A stretch of DNA of 64,000 nucleotides, taken from positions 26,884 through 90,883 of the forward strand of contig NZ_VCQV01000023.1 of the NCBI RefSeq assembly GCF_007845645.1, in the 5' to 3' direction. Under the pieces are notes generated by a model. It saw nothing but the letters and a program-made list of their open reading frames with translations, made no database searches and had not been told where the DNA came from. The position numbers and the translations under genes are program-made. Shown here one piece after another: positions 58,453 to 64,000 of this stretch; within the stretch, counting starts at the first letter, position 1; each line of letters opens with the position of its first letter. The DNA is from Leekyejoonella antrihumi. Lineage in GTDB: Bacteria; Actinomycetota; Actinomycetes; Actinomycetales; Dermatophilaceae.

Positions 58453-59715
58453 TCAGACGCTGGCGGGCCGGTCACTGACTCCGCGTGCATCGAGGTCCCG
58501 ATCGACCGGCTCGGGCTGGATGACCTGCCCGCGGTCGACCGCGTCCAGCTGACGGTGCACGGTGGCCAGCACCAGCGCGGCGGCCACGAGGGTGCCGGCA
58601 CCGATGACGAATGGCAGTGTCGCGTTGTAGTGCTCGACCAGCTTGCTGGCTACGAACGGCGCGAGCCCTCCGCCGATGAACCGCACGAAGCCGTAGGTTG
58701 CCGATGCGACCGGGCGCTCGACCGGCGCGATGCTCATGACCGCCGTGGTCACCAGGGTGTTGTTCATTCCGATGAACGCGCCCGAGATGATCACCGCCGC
58801 GATCACCACCGTCTTGTGGTCCCACCAGACGCCGATGGCGGCGATGTCGATGGCCATCAGCACGAAGTTGACGTAGAGCGTCTTCGGCGTGCCGAACCGG
58901 CGCCGCAGCCGCGGTGCGCCCCAGATCGCGAAGATCGCAACAAGGATGCCCCAGCCGCAGAACACCAGGCCGAGCTGTGGTGGGGAGATCGGGCGCATCA
59001 GGAACGGCGAGTAGCCGAGCATCGTGAAAAAGCCCCAGTTGTAGAGCAGTCCGACGGCGCTCGTCGTCGCCAGGCTGCGGCGCCTCAGGGCCTTGATCGG
59101 TTCGGTGATGCTCTCCTTGCGCGCCGGCGCGGGCGTCTTGGGCAGCAGCACCAGGGTCGCGATCAGCGAGATGGCCATCAGCGCGGCGACCCCGAAGAAC
59201 GGCGCCCGCCAGCTGATGGAACCGAGCTCGCCGCCGAGGATGGGCCCGGAGGCGATGCCGATGCCCAGCGCCGACTCATACAGCACGATCGCGCCGGTGA
59301 ACCCGCCGCTGGCCGAGCTGACGATCACCGACAGCGACGTGGCGATGAACAGGGCGTTGCCCAGGCCCCAGCCGGCCCGGAACCCGACGATGCCGTCGAT
59401 CCCGCCGGACGAGCCGGCCGCTGCCGCGAAGATCACGATCAGCACCAGCCCGGCGACCAGGGTGCGCTTGGCGCCGAGCCGGCTGGACACCCAGCCGGTG
59501 ACGAGCATCATGACTGCGGTGACCACCAGGTAGCTCGTGAACAGCAGCTCCACCTGGCTGGGGCTGGCGTGCAGCTCGCCGGCCAGCGACGGCAGGATCG
59601 GGTCGACCAGGCCGATACCCATGAACGAGATCACGCAGGCGAATGCGACTGCCCAGACGGCCTTCGGCTGGCGGAACGGGCTGGGCGGAGCGCCGCCGGC
59701 CCCGGAGACGGTCAC
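58453..59715 (-). CDS. MFS transporter with multidrug-exporter features
   Basis: A 420-residue, 12-helix transporter. Helix 1 has FMGIGLVDPILPSLA, the motif-A loop is GWVSSRLGAKRTLVAG and motif C is ESALGIGIASGPILGG, features of Bmr/QacA-type drug:proton antiporters. The GTG start overlaps the stop of a 37-codon upstream ORF (GTGA), which implies translational coupling. The C-terminal 30 residues are hydrophilic (VIQPEPVDRDLDARG). Confidence 0.82.
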   Translation of the reverse strand: MTVSGAGGAPPSPFRQPKAVWAVAFACVISFMGIGLVDPILPSLAGELHASPSQVELLFTSYLVVTAVMMLVTGWVSSRLGAKRTLVAGLVLIVIFAAAAGSSGGIDGIVGFRAGWGLGNALFIATSLSVIVSSASGGFTGAIVLYESALGIGIASGPILGGELGSISWRAPFFGVAALMAISLIATLVLLPKTPAPARKESITEPIKALRRRSLATTSAVGLLYNWGFFTMLGYSPFLMRPISPPQLGLVFCGWGILVAIFAIWGAPRLRRRFGTPKTLYVNFVLMAIDIAAIGVWWDHKTVVIAAVIISGAFIGMNNTLVTTAVMSIAPVERPVASATYGFVRFIGGGLAPFVASKLVEHYNATLPFVIGAGTLVAAALVLATVHRQLDAVDRGQVIQPEPVDRDLDARGVSDRPASV

Positions 59716-59825
59716 GAGACCTGCTTCGTCGTAGACGTGGTGGTGACCTTGCTGGGGACTTCCCGGTGCATGCGCGTTGCCTCGATCGTCTCGGTTGCTT
59801 GCGCGAGCCGCGGAGCCAACCTCAT
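59712..59825 (-). CDS. 37-residue leaderless upstream ORF coupled to the MFS gene
   Basis: An ATG at 59825 opens a 37-codon frame (MRLAPRLAQATETIEATRMH...) that ends in a TGA overlapping the MFS GTG start. TATAGT (59837-59832) sits 6 bases before the ATG, so the transcript would be leaderless and the short frame translated first. The peptide is polar, Thr/Arg-rich and unrecognised; it could be a leader peptide or the remnant N-terminus of a lost regulator. Confidence 0.45.
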   Translation of the reverse strand: MRLAPRLAQATETIEATRMHREVPSKVTTTSTTKQVS

Positions 59826-59831
59826 ACCCAC

Positions 59832-59856
59832 ACTATATTCGTCATCTATGTAGATG
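59832..59856 (-). promoter_or_regulatory. Promoter and CATCTA/TAGATG dyad of the MFS unit
   Basis: CATCTA-TG-TAGATG (59843-59856) is an inverted repeat placed directly upstream of the -10 box TATAGT (59837-59832). A repressor at this dyad would block the promoter. No regulator gene is adjacent. Confidence 0.5.
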
Positions 59857-59881
59857 TCTGGCGCAGTGGGTGGCGGCGCTC

Positions 59882-60865
59882 TCAGGTGGCAGAGTCAGTG
59901 CATTGCCCGGCGGCCGTGCGCAGCGTGCGCTCGGCATCGTGGACCATTCGTTCGATCAGCGTCGCGACCGGCTCGACCTCGTGGATCAGGTCGGCGTCCT
60001 CGCCGGTGAACACCGCTGCGACGCTCGGGTCGTGGTCGGCGACCGCCTGCTCGTAGCGGGCCATCTGGGCGGGCGCCGACCTCGCGAGCTCGGCCTCCGC
60101 GCCATGCCAGTCATCGGTGAACTGGTTGCCGGCCACCCGTGCATCGAAGGGCTGCGGCCAGTCCAAACCGCGAGCGACGTCGAACACGGTGGTGCGCATC
60201 GTCTGGTCGCCCCCGGTCCGGACGACTCGCTGCTTGAGCTCCGCCGGCACCGGAGACTCGACCGATGCATAGAACCGACTACCGACCAGCACACCGTCCG
60301 CGCCGAGCATCAGCCCAGCGGCCAGGCCCCGCCCGTCGGCGATCCCTCCGGCCGCCAGCACCAAGGTGTCCGGTGACTGGTGGTGGACCAGGTCCACCAC
60401 CGCCGGCACCAGGGCGAAGGTGCCCCGGGCCGCGCCGTGGCCGCCCGCCTCGGCACCCTGCGCAACCAGCACGTCGGCACCGGCGTCGAGCGCGGACTGA
60501 GCCAACGCAAGGGTCTGCACCTGGCAGATCAGTGGGATCCCTGCGCCCCGTATCGCATTGGCAAATGGGGCGGGGTCGCCGAAGGACAGCACGAGTCCGG
60601 CCGGTGCGTGGGCCAGCGCGAGGTCAAGGAGGTGGGGTTGCTCGGCCAGTGACCAGGTGATGAACCCGCAGGCGGCATGCGGACCGGCCGCGGTCAGCTC
60701 GCGCTCCAACCAGTCGGCGTTGCCGTAGCCTCCACCGACCGTGCCCAGCCCGCCCGCGGCGGTGACCGAGGCGGCCAAGTGCCCGTCCGCGACCGTCGCC
60801 ATCGGCGCGAGCATCACGGGATGGCGAAGACCGAAGCGTTCGCTGAACCGGGTGCTGATCGGCAT
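59882..60865 (-). CDS. Nitronate monooxygenase family flavoenzyme
   Basis: A 327-residue FMN-dependent TIM-barrel protein: HPVMLAPMATVADGHLAASV at the N-terminus, GADVLVAQGAEAGGHGAARG (family block with the catalytic-region His), and LAAGGIADGRGLAAGLMLGA then GSRFYAS for phosphate binding. These enzymes oxidise propionate-3-nitronate or related nitronates, protecting against nitro-toxins. ATG at 60865 has GAGGAG 6 bases upstream. Confidence 0.85.
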   Translation of the reverse strand: MPISTRFSERFGLRHPVMLAPMATVADGHLAASVTAAGGLGTVGGGYGNADWLERELTAAGPHAACGFITWSLAEQPHLLDLALAHAPAGLVLSFGDPAPFANAIRGAGIPLICQVQTLALAQSALDAGADVLVAQGAEAGGHGAARGTFALVPAVVDLVHHQSPDTLVLAAGGIADGRGLAAGLMLGADGVLVGSRFYASVESPVPAELKQRVVRTGGDQTMRTTVFDVARGLDWPQPFDARVAGNQFTDDWHGAEAELARSAPAQMARYEQAVADHDPSVAAVFTGEDADLIHEVEPVATLIERMVHDAERTLRTAAGQCTDSAT

Positions 60866-60896
60866 TTTCGCTCCTCACCCTGGCGGATACCTCAGG

Positions 60897-61094
60897 CTAC
60901 CCGGCGGATGCCCGTTCTTCGGGCGGTGTCAGTTGACGGACAGCAGTCCCTTCGGGTTGGCGAACTTCCTTGTAGGTGGTGACGGTGCCGGTCCGCAGGT
61001 TCATCTGGGCGCGAATGATGCGCTTGCCGCTGCCGGCGACGACGTTCCCGTCGCCGCTACCGGGGTGGCACTGGCCTGGTCCCGGGTCCTCTGA
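60897..61094 (-). pseudogene. Orphan C-terminal coding fragment
   Basis: A 65-codon frame with strong high-GC third-position bias but no start codon near its beginning (an upstream TAG lies at 61097-61095). It reads GQCHPGSGDGNVVAGSGKRI and then AQMNLRTGTVTTYKEVRQPE before TAG. It looks like the tail of a gene whose front has been lost. I do not recognise the family. It overlaps the promoter of the plus-strand GNAT gene. Confidence 0.4.
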
Positions 61095-61108
61095 CTACAG
61101 TCTCGATC

Positions 61109-61642
61109 GTGATCATTCGAGACGCCGCGGACCAGGACTGGGCCAGCATCTACCCGTTCTTCTCCGCCATCGTCGCCGCAGGCAACACCTATGCCTACCC
61201 CGAGCACCTCTCGTTCGAACAGGCCCGGCCATGGTGGATGGAGCAGCGTCCGGGCCGGACCGTGGTGGCTGTCGAGGGCGACCTCGTCCTGGGCTCGGCC
61301 AAGATGGGCCCGAACCGGCCCGGCCGCGGCTCGCACGTCGCCACCGCCAGCTTCATGGTTGATCCAAGGCACTCCGGTCGGGGCGTGGGCCGTGCGCTGG
61401 GCGAGGAGGTTTTGCAGTGGGCTCGTTCGGCGGGCTACCGCAGCATGCAATTCAACGCGGTCGTCGAGACCAATACTGGCGCGGTTCATCTGTGGGAGGC
61501 GTTGGGCTTTCACATCCTCACCACGGTGCCGCAGGCTTTCAATCACCGAGAGCATGGCCTGGTCGGCCTGCACGTGATGTATCAAAATCTGGCTGCGAGC
61601 GAACACGCCGGCCATGACCTGGATCAGCCGCCGTCCAGTTGA
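61109..61642 (+). CDS. GNAT-family N-acetyltransferase
   Basis: A 177-residue GNAT with an early family block (AGNTYAYPEHLSFEQARPWW) and the acetyl-CoA loop VDPRHSGRGVGRALGEEVLQ, followed by VVETNTGAVHLWEALGF. Overall similarity is to the L-amino-acid/phosphinothricin-type acetyltransferase group; substrate undetermined. GTG start at 61109 lies 7 bases after TACAGT (61096-61101), a leaderless promoter. Confidence 0.8.
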   Translation: MIIRDAADQDWASIYPFFSAIVAAGNTYAYPEHLSFEQARPWWMEQRPGRTVVAVEGDLVLGSAKMGPNRPGRGSHVATASFMVDPRHSGRGVGRALGEEVLQWARSAGYRSMQFNAVVETNTGAVHLWEALGFHILTTVPQAFNHREHGLVGLHVMYQNLAASEHAGHDLDQPPSS

Positions 61643-61679
61643 GGAGGGCTCGTCTGCGACGCCCGAGGGCAGTTGCTAC

Positions 61680-61939
61680 TCAGCCCTCGCTGCGTCTGCG
61701 GCACCGGATATGGGTTGTGAGCGGCGAGTGGAGCACCTCGACGGGCTCGAAGCCGGTGGCGAAGTGGAAGTGGTCCCGCCCGCCATCTCGATCGGTTCGC
61801 GGGCGTGGTGAGTGAGCACGAAGACGGGGGCGTGATGGGGCGGCTCAGAACCCCACCATCCGTACCACGGTTCGCTCCACGCAGCGCGGGTCGGCCCGAA
61901 CAGGCCGCGCTTGCCCAGTGGATGGTCTCGGCTCTGCAC
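61680..61939 (-). pseudogene. RibD-type dihydrofolate-reductase-fold remnant
   Basis: The minus strand reads RGLFGPTRAAWSEPWYGWWG and then APVFVLTHHAREPIEMAGGT, a hallmark of the RibD C-terminal/DHFR-like family. One base is missing after GGT, and the frame then continues as FHFATGFE joined directly to PVEVLHSPLTTHIRCRRRSE and a TGA at 61680. The N-terminus (start, NADPH loop) and the middle are absent. Hence a truncated, internally deleted and frameshifted gene. The rest of 61643-62086 holds nothing else I can identify. Confidence 0.65.
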
Positions 61940-62086
61940 TGGTCCGACCGGTGAACGATGGCGACCCGCTTGCCGGGGCGGGTGACCGTCGGCTCAGCCG
62001 ACGGAAACCATTGCCTTCACGGTGGCGTCGCTGTCATCCTGGATGTCGGTAGGGCGCTACCGCGCCCTTGAGCAAGGAGGCACCCG

Positions 62087-62518
62087 ATGGCCCGTGTGAA
62101 CACCTACCTGAACTTCAATGGCCAGGCGGAGGAAGCGTGCACGTTCTACGCGGAGACCTTCGGCACGAAGATCTCCAGCCTGATCCGTTATTCGGACATG
62201 CCCGCCGTCGGGCCCGGTGACCTTCCTGCTGACGAGCAGCACTTGGTGATGCATGCCGAGCTACCCATCGCTGCCGGACACGTGCTGATGGCCACCGACA
62301 TGCTCGAGTCGATGGGCCAGCAGACCCGGATCGGCAACAACACCACGCTGTGTGTCGACACAGACAACACCGAGGAGGCAGACCGGCTTTACGCCGCCCT
62401 GTCGACCGGTGGCTCCGAAGGATCCCCGATGGCACAGATGCCGTGGGGTGCGTACTGGGGCGTCACCCTGGATCGCTACGGAATTCGCTGGATGGTCAAT
62501 CACACTCCACCAAGCTGA
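62087..62518 (+). CDS. PhnB-like VOC-family protein
   Basis: A 143-residue glyoxalase-fold protein of the PhnB/YjdN group: YLNFNGQAEEACTFYAETFG at the start, VMHAELPIAAGHVLMATDM in the middle and MPWGAYWGVTLDRYGIRWMV at the end. Biochemical role is unknown for most members; it is not a phosphonate operon gene here. AAGGAGGCACCCG precedes the ATG, a strong ribosome site. Confidence 0.85.
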   Translation: MARVNTYLNFNGQAEEACTFYAETFGTKISSLIRYSDMPAVGPGDLPADEQHLVMHAELPIAAGHVLMATDMLESMGQQTRIGNNTTLCVDTDNTEEADRLYAALSTGGSEGSPMAQMPWGAYWGVTLDRYGIRWMVNHTPPS

Positions 62519-62560
62519 ACATCACTCAGCACCGCGACCACGAAGACGGGTGAGCGGGAG

Positions 62561-62594
62561 TATGCTACGTTTCACGTACTACGGGAAACGGAGG
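62561..62594 (+). promoter_or_regulatory. PadR promoter, operator and ribosome site
   Basis: TATGCT (62561-62566) is the -10 box. At the predicted start lies a 23-base dyad, CGTTTCaCGTA-C-TACGgGAAACG (62568-62590), with one mismatch pair. GGAGG follows 8 bases before the ATG at 62602. The dyad is ideally placed for autorepression. Confidence 0.7.
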
Positions 62595-62601
62595 TAGTGA
62601 C

Positions 62602-62922
62602 ATGGCTCGACGTAAGGATGACGTGGCGTGGTCGGATCCCGCGTTACTGATCTTGGGAAGTTTGGTGTCGGGGCCTAAGCACGGGTACGCGATCGTGCAG
62701 GACACCGAAGACGCGGTGGGGATCACGCTCGGGCCGGGCACGCTCTACGCGGCGCTGGCTCGCTTGGAACAGCGTGGTCACGTCCGGGCGTTGCCCGAGG
62801 AGGATCGGCGTCGACCGTATGAGATCACCGCTGCCGGCTCGGCGCTGCTGGCCCAACGTCTGGAGGCAATGCGCGCCTTCGCTGTACGCGGGCTCACTCA
62901 GCTTCGAACGGTTCAGCCATGA
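62602..62922 (+). CDS. PadR-family regulator (short form)
   Basis: A 106-residue PadR winged helix (LLILGSLVSGPKHGYAIVQD; GPGTLYAALARLEQRGHVRA; RRRPYEITAAGSALL) without the long C-terminal arm, so subfamily 2. The stop overlaps the start of a membrane-protein gene (ATGA). Such pairs usually form a small stress-responsive operon controlled by the palindrome upstream. Confidence 0.87.
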   Translation: MARRKDDVAWSDPALLILGSLVSGPKHGYAIVQDTEDAVGITLGPGTLYAALARLEQRGHVRALPEEDRRRPYEITAAGSALLAQRLEAMRAFAVRGLTQLRTVQP

Positions 62923-63767
62923 CTGCACTAACCAGCCTGGCGCTGCGCGCGTACCCGCCATCGTTTCGGGCCCGGTACGGGAAAGAGTTGTCAGGGCTCG
63001 TCGAGGATCTGCCGGCCACCTCAAGGACGAGCATCGATTTGTTGTACGGGGCCATCCGTGCCTGGGCCCAGCCACCCTGCCACGGCATAGAAGGTCGATT
63101 ACGAGCCACGACAGCAACCACCTGGGTCACCTGGTGCGCCGGCTTTCTCATAGTCCCAGCGATGAACCGCGCGCTCCTGGACCCGCCTTCGGCCGGCACC
63201 TCGAGCAGCGTCCGCACCCTACTGGGCATCGCCGATGTGCTCTTCTTCCTCGGTTGGGCGCTTGTGCTTCTTGGTGCTGCGTCAGTGGTGTTCCGCATCG
63301 TCGTTCCCGCCGTACGAGCACGCGCCTGGACATCGCTGCGCCCTCTGATGCCTACGCTGACACTCGGCCTGATCGAGGCAATTGGCCTTCTCTGGCTCGG
63401 CATAGCCTCCAACAACCGCGCGGAGCAGGTCGCCCATCCTTCAGGGCTTTTCATCACGGCCACGGTGCTATGGCTGATCGGTTTCGCAGCGTTCATCTGC
63501 TGCCTTGGCATTGGTCCGGCCCTGGCGCTGTCCCGGTTGGAACCGGGCGCGGCAGAGCTGCGTAACCCGACTCGTCTGACCGCGGCGGTGGCACTCACCC
63601 TCGCCGCCCTCACGGGGTGCTCGCTGGCAGCTGCACTCATCGCAGGCGATGCAACCCTCGCGAACAGCGCGATCCCGGTCGCCGTTGCACTTGCGGTCGG
63701 ATGCCTCGCCTCGCTAACAGCAATCGTCAGCTCCAGCAGAGGGATACACGCGCTCCGGTCCACATAG
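62919..63767 (+). CDS. PadR-coupled multi-helix membrane protein
   Basis: A 282-residue protein. It begins with RAYPPSFRARYGKELSGLVE, a cytoplasmic prefix found on many membrane proteins encoded after PadR genes, followed by about six membrane helices from residue 68 onward. Function unknown; a role in membrane-stress sensing or as a permease partner is conceivable. Translationally coupled to the PadR gene. Confidence 0.72.
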   Translation: MTALTSLALRAYPPSFRARYGKELSGLVEDLPATSRTSIDLLYGAIRAWAQPPCHGIEGRLRATTATTWVTWCAGFLIVPAMNRALLDPPSAGTSSSVRTLLGIADVLFFLGWALVLLGAASVVFRIVVPAVRARAWTSLRPLMPTLTLGLIEAIGLLWLGIASNNRAEQVAHPSGLFITATVLWLIGFAAFICCLGIGPALALSRLEPGAAELRNPTRLTAAVALTLAALTGCSLAAALIAGDATLANSAIPVAVALAVGCLASLTAIVSSSRGIHALRST

Positions 63768-64000
63768 GTGCCCGCATGCGGGAGCATCGCCGGCGACGAG
63801 ACAAACGACCGCGTCGCCGATTGACGGATCGTCCGGGGCGGACTGCCACGGCGACCGTGGACCGGCACGATGCGGGTCTTAGCCTCGATCCGTGGAGTGA
63901 TCGGCAGGATCGGCTCTTTGACGGTGCCGGGGCTGCTCACGGTGGGCGGGTGGCTGCGGGGCGTTCGGTATCTGCTGGTCTGCCCAGCGTTTCCACGAGT
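63768..64000. other. Unassigned right end
   Basis: An ATG at 63870 opens a frame running off the window (MRVLASIRGVIGRIGSLTVP...), mildly hydrophobic, without ribosome site or recognised family. The antisense strand is also open over part of it. I cannot decide whether either is a gene. Confidence 0.2.

Noticed and set aside
58207..59853. A 548-codon plus-strand open frame
   Set aside because: Antisense to the MFS exporter gene, rich in His, Asp and Arg, no domain; shadow frame.
1..64000. CRISPR array, tRNA/rRNA genes, prophage or intact insertion sequence
   Set aside because: No regularly spaced repeats, cloverleaf-like sequences, transposase, integrase or phage structural genes were found on reading both strands.

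Overview
The window is high-G+C DNA with dense, short-spaced genes on both strands. It also has many ATGA/GTGA start-stop overlaps and leaderless promoters of the TANNNT-(6-7 nt)-start type. Together with the gene families present (PadR/TetR/PucR/IclR regulators, a ThrE-type exporter, VapBC, COG3375 acyltransferase), this points to an actinobacterium. The exact lineage cannot be read from the sequence. I saw no rRNA, tRNA, CRISPR array, prophage or intact insertion sequence.

Region 1 (1-20.5 kb) is a mosaic of small regulator-plus-target units. It opens with the end of a CitE-type lyase coupled to a two-domain MaoC-type hydratase. Next come an MFS exporter with an aldo/keto reductase, a TetR-controlled 680-residue DHA2 pump that carries a C-terminal MarR-like domain, and a PadR-controlled FtsX-type ABC exporter with a near-perfect palindromic operator on its promoter. 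Then follow membrane and metallo-beta-lactamase-fold proteins, a LysR/FAD-oxidoreductase/NmrA/DUF998 stretch, and an ECF sigma/anti-sigma pair beside a peroxiredoxin and an exported beta-propeller protein. The region ends with a divergent MFS/winged-helix pair sharing operators.

Region 2 (20.5-24.4 kb) is a molybdate/tungstate uptake locus. It has an HTH-TOBE regulator, a lipoprotein binding protein, and a permease fused to its ATPase, followed by a cupin protein.

Region 3 (25.3-41.7 kb) is the most coherent and interesting part. A PucR-type regulator precedes an M20 deacylase, a COG3375 GNAT acyltransferase and an N-succinylamino-acid racemase, the three enzymes of the known irreversible D- to L-amino-acid route. 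An APC amino-acid permease, a translationally coupled TauA-like lipoprotein and a tandem universal stress protein follow. Next to them lie a D-aminopeptidase-like S12 hydrolase, a complete five-gene peptide ABC transporter and a cytoplasmic class-A-beta-lactamase-fold hydrolase. I infer a system that imports D-residue peptides or amino acids, hydrolyses them and inverts the D-amino acids.

Region 4 (43.1-49.1 kb) has an IclR regulator, an ACS-family MFS transporter and, divergently, an acylating aldehyde dehydrogenase with two SucC/SucD-like ligase subunits. This fits import, CoA activation and reduction of a carboxylate, possibly sulfoacetate.

Region 5 (49.2-64 kb) returns to small units: a PCD-VOC fusion, an AlkZ-like winged-helix protein, GNATs, an HxlR/SDR pair, VapBC, and acetoacetyl-CoA synthetase with cysteine synthase and an MFS pump. 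The MFS pump has a 37-codon leaderless upstream ORF. The region also holds a nitronate monooxygenase, a PhnB-like protein and a second PadR unit with its own operator. Three decaying genes are visible: a membrane glycosyltransferase, a RibD-type reductase and an orphan C-terminal fragment.
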